The notes under the pieces were generated by a model. That model was not told the DNA's origin. It was given only the letters and a program-made list of their open reading frames with translations, and did not search any database. Of a stretch of 64,000 bases of DNA, positions 53,442 through 62,249 are shown in pieces. Origin of the DNA: Candidatus Saccharicenans sp. (GTDB taxonomy: Bacteria > Acidobacteriota > Aminicenantia > Aminicenantales > Saccharicenantaceae); NCBI GenBank assembly GCA_017992175.1, contig JAGOPD010000001.1, positions 88,232-152,231 on the forward strand, read 5' to 3'. The position numbers and the translations under genes are program-made. Numbering within the stretch: position 1 is the first letter of the stretch; every line of letters starts with the position of its first letter.

Positions 53442-54267
53442 AATCTTAAAAAGAGATGATCTGGAGAAATTAGTTGAGATTCAGCGGATTGTCTGGAAGC
53501 ATTCGGATCTCGACCTGACTCCGGTTCATCAGTTCTGTATTTCATCTTTTATGGGCGGTCTCATCCTGGGAGCCTGGGTGGACAACGAGCTGGCCGGATT
53601 TGTCTATTCTTTTCCAGCCATCTTTAAGGGCCAGTTCTGTCAACATTCGCATCTGCTGGCTGTTCTGCCCGAATACCGGGGCTATGGACTGGGCAAGCGT
53701 CTCAAATGGGCTCAGCGGCGCGAGGTGCTGAAGATGGGACTGGACATCATTACCTGGACTTACGATCCCATGCAGAGCCGCAATGCTAATCTTAATCTGC
53801 ATACGCTGGGTGCCATCTGCCGCACCTATCTCCCGGATTTTTATGGAGAAACGCCTGCGCTTCGGCTGGGGCCAGGGATTCCGGCTGACCGGTTGCTGGT
53901 TGAATGGCCGGTAAAGACGGCGCGCGTGGAGAAAAAAGCCCGGGGCAAAAAGGAAGAACCGGGTGAGATTGACTCCTGGCCCAAAGCGGTTGAAGGCCGG
54001 CTGGCCAAAAATGGCCAGTACCTGCCGGGGAGGCCGGTTTTAAACCTCAAATGCCCGGTATTTCTGGTCGAAACTATCCGCGACCTTCAGCCTCTTCAGA
54101 CTGTACCTGAAGTCATCGGTGAATGGCAGACGGCTTTGAGGCAGGCTTTTAATCATTATTTCAAACAGGGCTATGCAATTGTCGATTTTTCTTTTGGCGA
54201 AAAGTGCTATTATGTTTTGAGCCAGCTAAAGAACCTTAAGGCTGGAGGGCTGGCGGCCGGGAAATAG
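53416..54267 (+). CDS. GNAT-family N-acyltransferase (COG3375-like)
   Basis: The start is TTG 53416 (283 residues), 6 nt after AAGGAG; the longer open frame lies inside the glycosyltransferase gene and is a shadow. The N-terminal half is a GNAT fold: VEIQRIVWKHSD, the acyl-CoA binding stretch AVLPEYRGYGLGKRLKWAQR (near residues 84-103), and TWTYDPMQSRNANLNLHTLG. In Geobacillus a GNAT of this kind is a D-amino-acid N-succinyltransferase located beside N-succinylamino-acid racemase. The next gene here is a member of that racemase family, so the same role is likely but unproven. Confidence 0.85.
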   Translation: MAGKVIIRKILKRDDLEKLVEIQRIVWKHSDLDLTPVHQFCISSFMGGLILGAWVDNELAGFVYSFPAIFKGQFCQHSHLLAVLPEYRGYGLGKRLKWAQRREVLKMGLDIITWTYDPMQSRNANLNLHTLGAICRTYLPDFYGETPALRLGPGIPADRLLVEWPVKTARVEKKARGKKEEPGEIDSWPKAVEGRLAKNGQYLPGRPVLNLKCPVFLVETIRDLQPLQTVPEVIGEWQTALRQAFNHYFKQGYAIVDFSFGEKCYYVLSQLKNLKAGGLAAGK

Positions 54268-54354
54268 CCTGAAAAAAAATATAAGAATAGAAATATTCTA
54301 AGTCAGCTTGTTTTTATTTAGCTTTAATTAAAAGAATTAAAAGGCAGGTGCAAA

Positions 54355-55464
54355 ATGGCGATCGAGAGAATTGAACTTAACTTTATGCGGCTTCCCTATG
54401 TTCATTTTTTTGAGACCAGCTTTGGCCGCTCCTACGACCGGACTTTCATCATGGTCAGAGTCTATGAAGACGGACTGGTTGGCTATGGGGAGTGCGTGGC
54501 AGAAGAAAAGCCGCTTTATTCTGGCGAAACGACGGAGACAGCCTGGCAGATCCTCAAGGATTTTCTGGTGCCACTGGTCTTTAGCCAGGGAATTGTTGAA
54601 CCCGAAGATTTTTACCGGGCAGCTAATATTTTCAAAGAAAACCGCATGGCCAAAGCCGGCCTGGAACTGGCTCTCTGGGATTTAAAAGCTAAAAAACTGG
54701 GGCTGCCGCTTTATAAGCTTTATGGCGGAGTTAGAGAAGAAATTCCAGCCGGGGTGAGTGCCGGCATTGAAGATTCAATTCCGGATCTGCTGACCATGAT
54801 TGAGAATTACCGGGCCCAGGGCTATGAGCGCATCAAAATAAAAATCAAGCCGGGCTGGGACCTGGAGGTCTGCCGGGCAGTGAGGGAAAAATTTCCAGAC
54901 CTCCTTCTTCAGGCTGATGCTAATGGAATTTATTCGCCCGGGGATGCGGATCACCTGCGCCAGCTGGATGCTTTTCGGCTGCTGCTCCTGGAGCAGCCTT
55001 TCCCGCCTTATGATTTATGGGAGCACAGCAAACTTCAAAAGAAGATGACTACCCCGCTTTGTCTGGATGAAAGCATCATCTCCTATGAGACTACCAAAGC
55101 CGCCCTGGAAATGGGCAGCTGCCGGATTATCAACATCAAGGTCGGGCGGGTAGGGGGAATGGTGGAGGTTAAGAAGATTCACGATTACTGCCAGCATTAT
55201 GGGGTCGGGGTCTGGTGCGGCGGCATGCTGGAAAGCGGAGTAGGGCGTGCTCATAATTTACATATTGCCACTTTGCCTGATTTCAAATATCCGAACGACC
55301 TGTCAGCCAGCGCCCGTTATTACCACGAAGATTTGATTGAACCGCCAATTGTCCTGAGCCGCCCGGGCTATGTCCGGGTGCCGGAAGGGCCTGGTATTGG
55401 AGTCAATCCGGTCGAAGAGAGAATCGAGAAGTCTACCCTGAAAAAGGAAGTTTTAAAACCCTGA
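54355..55464 (+). CDS. N-succinylamino-acid racemase/o-succinylbenzoate synthase-family enolase
   Basis: The 369-residue protein is an enolase-superfamily enzyme of the MenC/NSAR group. The catalytic lysines are K163 and K165 in RIKIKIKPG and K262 in NIKVGRVGG; the metal ligands are D188, E213 and D238, virtually the numbering known for Amycolatopsis NSAR. Members of this group often catalyse both o-succinylbenzoate synthesis and N-acylamino-acid racemisation. The neighbouring acyltransferase and the absence of other men genes favour racemisation; menaquinone synthesis remains the alternative. Confidence 0.9.
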   Translation: MAIERIELNFMRLPYVHFFETSFGRSYDRTFIMVRVYEDGLVGYGECVAEEKPLYSGETTETAWQILKDFLVPLVFSQGIVEPEDFYRAANIFKENRMAKAGLELALWDLKAKKLGLPLYKLYGGVREEIPAGVSAGIEDSIPDLLTMIENYRAQGYERIKIKIKPGWDLEVCRAVREKFPDLLLQADANGIYSPGDADHLRQLDAFRLLLLEQPFPPYDLWEHSKLQKKMTTPLCLDESIISYETTKAALEMGSCRIINIKVGRVGGMVEVKKIHDYCQHYGVGVWCGGMLESGVGRAHNLHIATLPDFKYPNDLSASARYYHEDLIEPPIVLSRPGYVRVPEGPGIGVNPVEERIEKSTLKKEVLKP

Positions 55465-55647
55465 CTTTATTAGAATTAGTATAATATTAGACTCAGTATA
55501 TATTTAGAATAATTACAATAATGAGTGCCACTTGAGCCCAAGAGAAGAGAGAGGACCTGATCAGACTGGTAGAGCAGAGAAGGCAGGCAAACAAAAACCA
55601 GACAGCAATTTAAAAAAATGATAAAAAAGTAACGGAATAAAAAAACG

Positions 55648-56907
55648 ATGAAAAAGCTGATTATTCTGGGTGCAGGAACGGGCGGGACAATTATGGCTAA
55701 CAAACTGGCCGGGCCGCTCCACCAGCGCGGCTGGAAGATAACCGTAGTTGACCGGGATGATAACCATTATTATCAACCGGGCTTTTTGTTTGTGCCTTTT
55801 GGCTTTTATCAGCCGGAAGACCTGCTGAGACGGCGGTCGGCTCTGCTGCCCCGGGGCGTTGAATTCATAACCGGAGAGGTTGAAGAGATTAAACCCGAGA
55901 AAAAAGCTTTAAAACTGGCTGACGGAGAGGAGCTCAATTATGATCTTCTCCTTATCGCCACCGGTAATCATACCTGCCCGGAGGAAACGCCCGGGCTGCT
56001 CGACGGCTGGCGGCAGAATATCTTTGATTATTATTCGCTGGATGGGGCCACCGCCCTGGCCAGAAAGCTTGAAGAATTCAAGGAAGGCACACTGGTTGTC
56101 CAGATAAATGAGATGCCGATTAAATGCAGTGTCTCGCCGCTGGAGTTTTCTTTTTTGGCTGACTGGTATTTTAAAAAAAGGGGAGTCCGGGAGAACATCA
56201 AAATTATTTATCTAACGCCGATCTCGGGCGCTTTTACCAAACCGGTGGCCACCCGTTTTTTGGGCGACCTTCAGGCTAAAAAGCAAATTGAAGTCGAGAG
56301 CTTTTTTATGACGGAAAAAGTTGAAGCCGGGGGTGGTAAAGTCATTGGCTATGACGGGCGGCAGGTGGCTTTTGATCTGCTGGTCACCATCCCGACCAAT
56401 ATGGGCTCAGAGTTAATCAAACGCTCGGGCCTGGGCGATGAGATGAATTATGTGCCGGTGGATAAAAGCGGCTTTCGTTCCGAAAAGTATGCGGATATCT
56501 TTGTCATCGGCGATGCGGCTGCTTCCGGCTGGACCAAAGCCGGGGCGGTGGCTCATTTTGCCTCTGAAATTCTTGATAAAATTATCCTGGCTGAGATTGA
56601 TGGAAAGCCTGCCGGGGAAGAGTTTGACGGCCACGCCAATTGCTTTATAGAGACGGGCTTCGGGCGGGCGGTCGTTATTGATTATAATGAGAAAGTCGAG
56701 CCGCTGCCGGGAAAATACCCAGTTCCGGTCATCGGGCCGATGTCGCTTCTCAAGGAAACGCGGATTAATCACTGGTCAAAGCTGGCTTTTGAGTGGGTTT
56801 ACTGGCACTGGCTGCTCAAAGGCAGGCCAATACCTTTGGTGCCGGCCCGGATGAGCCTGGCCGGGAAAAAAGATATCCGTCCCCAAGATGGGGTCGGGCC
56901 TCAGTAA
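55648..56907 (+). CDS. Sulfide:quinone oxidoreductase-like FAD flavoprotein
   Basis: The 419-residue protein has a two-dinucleotide-binding fold: LIILGAGTGGTIMANKLA for FAD (residues 4-21), DLLLIATGNHTCPEETPG and YADIFVIGDAAASG. C110, C160 (in MPIKCSVSP) and C332 lie at places similar to the three redox cysteines of SQR (128, 160 and 356 in Acidithiobacillus). It probably oxidises sulfide to quinone or is a related type III flavoprotein. No ribosome binding site is evident before ATG 55648. The C-terminal amphipathic region (WVYWHWLLKGRPIP) may bind membrane. Confidence 0.85.
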   Translation: MKKLIILGAGTGGTIMANKLAGPLHQRGWKITVVDRDDNHYYQPGFLFVPFGFYQPEDLLRRRSALLPRGVEFITGEVEEIKPEKKALKLADGEELNYDLLLIATGNHTCPEETPGLLDGWRQNIFDYYSLDGATALARKLEEFKEGTLVVQINEMPIKCSVSPLEFSFLADWYFKKRGVRENIKIIYLTPISGAFTKPVATRFLGDLQAKKQIEVESFFMTEKVEAGGGKVIGYDGRQVAFDLLVTIPTNMGSELIKRSGLGDEMNYVPVDKSGFRSEKYADIFVIGDAAASGWTKAGAVAHFASEILDKIILAEIDGKPAGEEFDGHANCFIETGFGRAVVIDYNEKVEPLPGKYPVPVIGPMSLLKETRINHWSKLAFEWVYWHWLLKGRPIPLVPARMSLAGKKDIRPQDGVGPQ

Positions 56908-57045
56908 AGTGTTTATTATCAATTAATTAACTGTTTTTGTTCCAGATCCAGGATGATAAAAACCGGGAGTCTAAAACCAGATTGTTATATTCTTCCGCTA
57001 CTGGTCTCCAGGACGAGTCTGACTGGGTCTAGGCGAACTTATTGA

Positions 57046-58386
57046 TTATAAAGAAGATCCGCTGGCCCGTCCCCATGTTATTTTGCCCCGCAGTATCACC
57101 AGCTCGGGATGGCCCAGATTATCAAATGATTTGAGCGGGTTGTCCCGGACGATCTGGAGGTCGGCCGCTTTGCCGGCTTCGATTGTTCCCAGCTCGTCTT
57201 CGAGACCCAGGATGCGCGCCCCATTCCTGGTGGCGCAGACAATGACTTCCATCGGACTCATCCCCAGGCGGACAAAATATCGCATTTCGTCAAAATAGAT
57301 GCCGGGATACATTTCGCGATATTCGCCATTGGCATCCGTGCCGATCCCCATCAGGATATGGCGGGCATAGGCTTTTTTAAAGAGCGTCTCATGCATGGCC
57401 ATTGACCAGCCGCGCTTTTCAATCAGAAAAGAACCGATATCATTCCGCTGGTAGCTGGCGTAATAAGTCTGGAGAGTCGGGACATCAAAGACACCCTTTT
57501 CAGCCATCAGGTCGAGGGCTTCATCGTCCATTTCATTGAGGTGTTCGATGCATTCGACACCGGCTTTGATAGCAATGTTAGTCATGGTTGGAGGAATGGT
57601 GTCAGAGCCGCCTCCTCCATGAGCGGTGATGTGGAGGCCGAGTGTTTTAGCCTCTTCGACGGCCGCCCGGGCTTCTTCTAAGGTAAACTGCGGTGAAATC
57701 TTGATGTGCTTGAAGCCGGCAGCATACATCTCACGGACAGCCTGGCGCCATTCCCAGGGGCCATTAACTGCCAGCGAGCCGTGCATTCCATAACCATGGC
57801 CGCCGGTGATGGTAATCAAGTCGCCGCAGGGATAAAGCCTGATGCTGTCTATGTAGCCGTTTCGCTGGGCCCGCACCAGAGCCTGCATGGTCTCGACTGG
57901 CGAGCCAACGTCGCGGACAGCCGTTACCCCGCATCGCAAATAATTATTCATGAGCTCGAGCGCGCGGAGTGTGGCCAGGCTGTTTGAATCCTGATAATAC
58001 TCCAGACGGCTCGTCTCAGTGCCAAGGTGAATATGGCAGTCAATAAATCCTGGCAGAATGAATTTCCCCGCAGCTTCGATTTTTTGGGCTTCTTTCGGGA
58101 TTTTAACTTGAGCGGCCGGGCCGACCGCCTTAATCTTATTGCCTTCGATCAGAATGACGCTATTGGGCAGAGGCTCTTTCCCCGTGCCATCAATGAGTGT
58201 CCCGCCAACTACCGCGATGAGGGCTGGCTTTGGCGCGTCCTTCTTCTGGACAGGCGCAGTGGTAGTGCCTGCGGTCGTCGTTGACGTCTGCCCGAAGAGG
58301 CTGGCAGAGGCGATAGTAAGTACCAGCAAAATGGTAAGAAAAATAAAAAATTCAGGTCGGTTTAATGACTGTTTCTTATTTTTCAT
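57046..58386 (-). CDS. Exported amidohydrolase
   Basis: The 446-residue protein starts with a signal peptide (cleavage near SLFGQ, residue 33) and a Thr/Ala/Pro linker. The amidohydrolase fold has HxH at H118 and H120 in DCHIHLG, a probable carbamylated Lys in HIKIS, metal His in ITAHGG and IEHLNEMDD, and catalytic Asp in GIGTDANGEY. It resembles secreted imidazolonepropionase/prolidase-type amidohydrolases, whose substrates include Xaa-Pro dipeptides and cyclic amides; the true substrate is not readable. It is a single gene on the minus strand. Confidence 0.9.
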   Translation of the reverse strand: MKNKKQSLNRPEFFIFLTILLVLTIASASLFGQTSTTTAGTTTAPVQKKDAPKPALIAVVGGTLIDGTGKEPLPNSVILIEGNKIKAVGPAAQVKIPKEAQKIEAAGKFILPGFIDCHIHLGTETSRLEYYQDSNSLATLRALELMNNYLRCGVTAVRDVGSPVETMQALVRAQRNGYIDSIRLYPCGDLITITGGHGYGMHGSLAVNGPWEWRQAVREMYAAGFKHIKISPQFTLEEARAAVEEAKTLGLHITAHGGGGSDTIPPTMTNIAIKAGVECIEHLNEMDDEALDLMAEKGVFDVPTLQTYYASYQRNDIGSFLIEKRGWSMAMHETLFKKAYARHILMGIGTDANGEYREMYPGIYFDEMRYFVRLGMSPMEVIVCATRNGARILGLEDELGTIEAGKAADLQIVRDNPLKSFDNLGHPELVILRGKITWGRASGSSL

Positions 58387-58750
58387 CTAATCCTCCACCG
58401 GGTTTTATTAAAGATTAATAACCTTTTTTTATCACATTTCCTCTAATTATTTTAACTAAATTTTTTCTCAGGCCATATCTGTCCTCCAGCTTACCCGTGT
58501 ATTCAGACCGTGACCCAAAAATCACCAACCTGGCATTAATTTAGACCCCGGAGAAGTTAAAAAGATAGCAAGCCGCGAATCAGGCGTATCCTTTAAAAAC
58601 GAATCTATCTTAAACTTTAATAAGGATGGAAAGACGAAGCCCGTCAACCAAGCCTGACGAGGCCGCCGCCGGGTAAGAAGGATCCGCCTGCCGGACGAGG
58701 CAAGGAGGTAAAGATAACGAGTGGTGAGGAAAAACTGGCTTTTCTTCTGC
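58387..58750. repeat. Gene-free stretch with a short direct repeat and a possible element remnant
   Basis: This 364-bp stretch separates the amidohydrolase start and the GbsR-like gene end. Its left half (to about 58540) is AT-rich and likely holds the amidohydrolase promoter. Its right half is GC-rich and contains the 12-mer GCCTGACGAGGC (58652-58663) repeated with one change as GCCGGACGAGGC (58690-58701). An antisense open frame of 96 codons covers it but lacks family resemblance and ribosome binding site. It may be the edge of a transferred segment or a genomic repeat; this is uncertain. Confidence 0.35.
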
Positions 58751-59224
58751 TCAGCCGGAAATCCCGCGCTGTTCCTCGATGCGCTTGAGCAGGCCGGGAA
58801 GGGCATCTTCAATTAGTGAGAACATATCATGCGCTTCTTGCAAGCGTTCGCGCAAGGCCGGATCTTCATCTTTGAGCAACTCCAAACCCTGCTCGGCGAT
58901 CTGATGCAGTGAGGCCATCATTCGCAAGTACATGCGCATAAAGGTCACCCAGCCGCCGGGGAGAAAACGAAAATAAACCCGGCGGGGTCTTGGCGATGGA
59001 ACCCGCTCAATCAATCCCATCTCACTGAGCAAACGGGCGCTGGTGCTGATGGCGCTTTTACTGGCCTGCAGCCGTTCGCACAGGTCATCAATAGACTGTT
59101 CGGGCGGGTTGGCAATCAGCAAAACACCCAGGATCCGGCCAGCCATCCGCGGGATGCCCATCTGTTCAAAGTACAGGCTGATATCCTCTATAAAGTGTTT
59201 TTGTTCATAGTAACGTTCAGGCAT
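58751..59224 (-). CDS. GbsR/MarR-like transcriptional regulator
   Basis: I start at ATG 59224 (157 residues) because the frame upstream has no site and is not conserved in character. The protein shows the winged helix-turn-helix of the GbsR group: MAGRILGVLLIANPPEQSIDDLCERLQASKSAISTSARLLSEMGLIERVPSPRPRRVYFRF. A helical dimerisation region follows. It lies downstream of the ATPase on the same strand and may control it. Two inverted repeats in the flanking intergenic DNA are candidate operators. Base composition matches the ATPase rather than the surrounding genes. Confidence 0.88.
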   Translation of the reverse strand: MPERYYEQKHFIEDISLYFEQMGIPRMAGRILGVLLIANPPEQSIDDLCERLQASKSAISTSARLLSEMGLIERVPSPRPRRVYFRFLPGGWVTFMRMYLRMMASLHQIAEQGLELLKDEDPALRERLQEAHDMFSLIEDALPGLLKRIEEQRGISG

Positions 59225-59360
59225 ATTGACGTTTCCTTTCCTCTCCGCCCAAATTACTGGCCAGAGCTTTTGCCACCAGTCCTGGCGCCCGATAGACAAC
59301 CGTATGTTACTACGAACAACATTTCGTGCCAAGCAGCCATAGTTCTTCTCAGCTAATTGC

Positions 59361-61937
59361 TCATTTTGGGTTACTCTTGTCATTTTTTGACCAGCGGCCA
59401 TTGAAAATAGACCGCGGCGGTTGAGGTCTGATCAACTGGTCGCCGTCAGCGCCCGGATTTGGATTATACCCAGTTTGAACCGCTACTTTCGAAGTAACAA
59501 GAGGATGATACCTGTTGGTAATCCACTTGCCTATCTCTACCACCATCAAGAGGCCCACGGCCACGCCTGCGGCCTGCAAGGACTGTCCTAAGTTGAGTGG
59601 CACAACTGACAGTACCTTCCTTAGTCCGGGAATGACGAAGGGCAACAGGGCCACCCCAACTCCGCCAGCCACGGTCCAGACCAGTGGTTTGTTGGCACTG
59701 AGCGGTGCAGTGCGGATAATCGGACGGCGCAAACTGCGATAAGCGAAGATGTAAATCATCGAGTTGATAGCAAAGCTGGCAAAGACAAAGCTCCGCCCCA
59801 CCGTCGGATCCTGATGCTGCAGATAATAATGACCGAACAAAGCCAGCCCCACTACCGAACTGGCGATGCTGATGATAGCAATCAGCGATAGTCCCAACCG
59901 GTTTAGAATAGGTTCGGTCAACGGCTTGGGCGGCTCTTCCATAATTCCATCTTCTTTCGGCTCGAAACCCAGGACAATATCGGATGGACCGTCGCAAATC
60001 AGGTGAATCCACAGGATCTGGGCAACCAGCAACGGGGCCGGCCAGCCGAGTAGCATAGCGCCAAAAACCAACAACACCTCAGCGAAAGAGTTGGAAAGGG
60101 TATAGGCTACTACCTTGCGAATATTTTCGAAGATGACCCGGCCTTCCTCAATGGCGGCGACGATCGTCTTGAAATTGTTGTCCAGCAGGATTAAGTCAGC
60201 TGTCTCTTTAGCCACGTCAGTGGCGGTGCCCACCACCACGCCGATATTGGCCCGTTTGAGGGCCGGAGCGTCGTTGACGCCATCACCGACCATAGCCGTG
60301 ATTTCGCCGCGAGCCTGCAGGGCCTTAACAATGCGCAGCTTGTCATGCGGCCGGATGCGGGCAAAGACGGCTATGTCCTGGATGCGCTGGGCCAGCTCAT
60401 CATCGCCGAGTTGATTTAGCTCGTCGCCATCTATGACCTGACCGGGACCGGTAACGAGGCCGATCATGGTGGCAATCCGTTCGGCGGTCTTGCGGTAGTC
60501 ACCAGTTATCATCTTAATCTTAATGCCGGCTCGCCGGGCAACCTGAATGGCCTCCTGCACTCCCTCGCGGATAGGATCTTCCATGGCCACCAGGCCTACC
60601 CAGTTGTAGCCGCTGTGATCGTCAGAAAGTCCGCCAGGGCGATAGGCCAGCCCCAGCAGGCGTAATCCTTCGCCAGCCCACTGCTCCACCTCGGACAGGA
60701 TGCGGCGCCGGGCCTCGTCATCTGCTGAACACATGCCCAGGACGATCTCCGGTGCGCCCTTGAGGTAGTAGATTGTCTCACCGGCGAGGCGGTTGGCTGT
60801 AATCATAAATTTGGTCTCGCTGCTGAACAGTTCTTCTCCTACCCGCTCGGCGGCCTTGGCCATGTCCTGCGGGTCGCGGCCGAGTTGTCCCCGGGCATAA
60901 TCCCAGAGGGCTGCGTCTACCGGGCCTTCCAGGTCATTGCAGTAAACCATCACTTCCAGAGCCCGCTGGTCGTCGTTGACCTCGCGCCGAGTCACCCGCA
61001 TTCGGCCCTCGGTGAGCGTGCCGGTTTTATCCGTGCAAATAGTTGTCACTGAGCCGAGTGTCTCCACGGCCAGCAGTCGTTTGACCAGCCCGTTGCGCTT
61101 GAGAATTTTGCGCATGCCCAATACCTGGATGACGGTCACCGCGATCAGCAGGCCTTCAGGCACAGCGGCAATGGCCAGGATGATGGAGGTTCGCAGCATT
61201 TCGACGACCTGACGGCCTGAGATAAGACCGACAACAAAGATGGCAGCGGTAATCGCCAGCACCAGCCGGGTAAGTGTCCGGCTGAAGGCTTCCAGGCGAA
61301 TCTGGAGCGGCGTCTTCTCTTCGATTTCTTCGTGAAGGCTGGTGGCGATGCGACCCAGTTCGGTGTTAGCCCCGGTGGTCGTTACCCGCATCACTCCTCG
61401 CCCGGTGAGAACAATAGTACCCATAAAGGCCTGGTTCTGGCCGGCCTCGGCGGTCTTGACCACTGGTTCACTTTCGCCGGTGAGAATGGCTTCTTCGACA
61501 GTCAGCTTGAGTGCCTCAAGAATTTCTCCATCGCCCGGTATATGCTCACCGGCATTAAGCAGGACGATATCATCGGGAACCAGATCCCGGACTTCGATCT
61601 CCTGCCGCTCTCCATTACGTATAACGGTGGTTGTGGGCTTGAGCAGGCCTTTGAGGGCAATATAAGTGCCCTGGGCTTTGTACTCCTGAACGAAACCCAG
61701 AATGGCGTCCAGTATGACGACCACCATAATGATGGCAAAGTCGCCATATTCGCCAACGGCCAGCGAGATGGCCGCGGCGACCAGGATTATGTAAACCAGC
61801 GGGTTTTTGAATTGATTAAAGAAAATCTGCAGGGCCGAAGTTTTCTTGCCCTGGGGGAGAGCATTCGGGCCATACTGGCGGCGCCGCTCTTCGACTTCTG
61901 CAGTCGTCAGGCCCTTGAATACAGGTGTTGTTGGCAT
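59361..61937 (-). CDS. P-type cation-transporting ATPase (P2A-like, Ca2+ or Na+)
   Basis: The 858-residue protein has the full P-type layout: a cation ATPase N-terminus, TGES (actuator), ICTDKTGTLTEG with the phosphorylated Asp, KMITGDYRKTAE, and AMVGDGVNDAPALK. The M4 motif IAAVPEGLLIAVT (PEGL) places it in the P2 group with Ca2+- and Na+-type pumps; ion identity is uncertain. About ten spans are expected. Two 60-base rows counted by hand gave 55 and 62 percent G+C, above the 48 percent of a row in the RND gene, suggesting transfer. A promoter with palindromic half-sites lies upstream. Confidence 0.93.
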   Translation of the reverse strand: MPTTPVFKGLTTAEVEERRRQYGPNALPQGKKTSALQIFFNQFKNPLVYIILVAAAISLAVGEYGDFAIIMVVVILDAILGFVQEYKAQGTYIALKGLLKPTTTVIRNGERQEIEVRDLVPDDIVLLNAGEHIPGDGEILEALKLTVEEAILTGESEPVVKTAEAGQNQAFMGTIVLTGRGVMRVTTTGANTELGRIATSLHEEIEEKTPLQIRLEAFSRTLTRLVLAITAAIFVVGLISGRQVVEMLRTSIILAIAAVPEGLLIAVTVIQVLGMRKILKRNGLVKRLLAVETLGSVTTICTDKTGTLTEGRMRVTRREVNDDQRALEVMVYCNDLEGPVDAALWDYARGQLGRDPQDMAKAAERVGEELFSSETKFMITANRLAGETIYYLKGAPEIVLGMCSADDEARRRILSEVEQWAGEGLRLLGLAYRPGGLSDDHSGYNWVGLVAMEDPIREGVQEAIQVARRAGIKIKMITGDYRKTAERIATMIGLVTGPGQVIDGDELNQLGDDELAQRIQDIAVFARIRPHDKLRIVKALQARGEITAMVGDGVNDAPALKRANIGVVVGTATDVAKETADLILLDNNFKTIVAAIEEGRVIFENIRKVVAYTLSNSFAEVLLVFGAMLLGWPAPLLVAQILWIHLICDGPSDIVLGFEPKEDGIMEEPPKPLTEPILNRLGLSLIAIISIASSVVGLALFGHYYLQHQDPTVGRSFVFASFAINSMIYIFAYRSLRRPIIRTAPLSANKPLVWTVAGGVGVALLPFVIPGLRKVLSVVPLNLGQSLQAAGVAVGLLMVVEIGKWITNRYHPLVTSKVAVQTGYNPNPGADGDQLIRPQPPRSIFNGRWSKNDKSNPK

Positions 61938-62249
61938 GGCTATTTCCTATATAGAGGGGCAGCTTTTGAGCTTCCAGGCTTTGTTTTTTATCCAGTCTAC
62001 CTGGGGGGATCCTTTGGATGTCCCTACCCCAACTGTGTTTTCCACAACCATGTTCACTTTATCAAGTTCTGAACATTCTGTCAATACTGAATGTTAATTA
62101 TGTTAGTAAAAATTAAAAAGCAGGCTCTTTATATTTGATAAGCAAATTGTCAGAGAAGCCTATTTATCCATGTTTTTCTGGAAGCACGATTCAGAGCAGT
62201 ATCTCGAGTCTGGCCAGACGGATCTCTCGGGGCTTTATCTTAGGCCTGC
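61938..62249 (-). other. Regulatory gap upstream of the P-type ATPase
   Basis: This 312-bp gap between the ATPase start and the DDAH-like gene end contains the ATPase promoter and half-site array near 62050-62095. The remaining part, about 62100-62249, is AT-rich and shows no gene or clear terminator. Confidence 0.6.
62050..62095 (-). promoter_or_regulatory. ATPase promoter overlapped by inverted repeats (candidate GbsR operator)
   Basis: On the minus strand TTGACA (62084-62079) and TAAAGT (62061-62056) are spaced 17 bp. ATGTTCA (62050-62056) and TGAACAT (62070-62076) form a perfect 7-bp inverted repeat around the -10 box, and AACATTC (62072-62078) with GAATGTT (62089-62095) form another around the -35 box. 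The shared GAACATTC core sits in the centre. A repressor bound here would block the promoter; the co-encoded GbsR-like protein is the natural candidate. Confidence 0.65.

Noticed and set aside
54355..55464. Calling the enolase-family gene menC
   Set aside because: The catalytic residues fit both functions, and the neighbouring acyltransferase favours racemisation; no symbol is given.
58522..58812. 96-codon minus-strand frame at the end of the GbsR-like gene
   Set aside because: It overlaps the regulator gene in another frame, has no site and no family resemblance.
61332..62072. 246-codon plus-strand frame opposite the P-type ATPase
   Set aside because: It is antisense to the conserved ATPase N-terminus and crosses its promoter; a shadow caused by high G+C.
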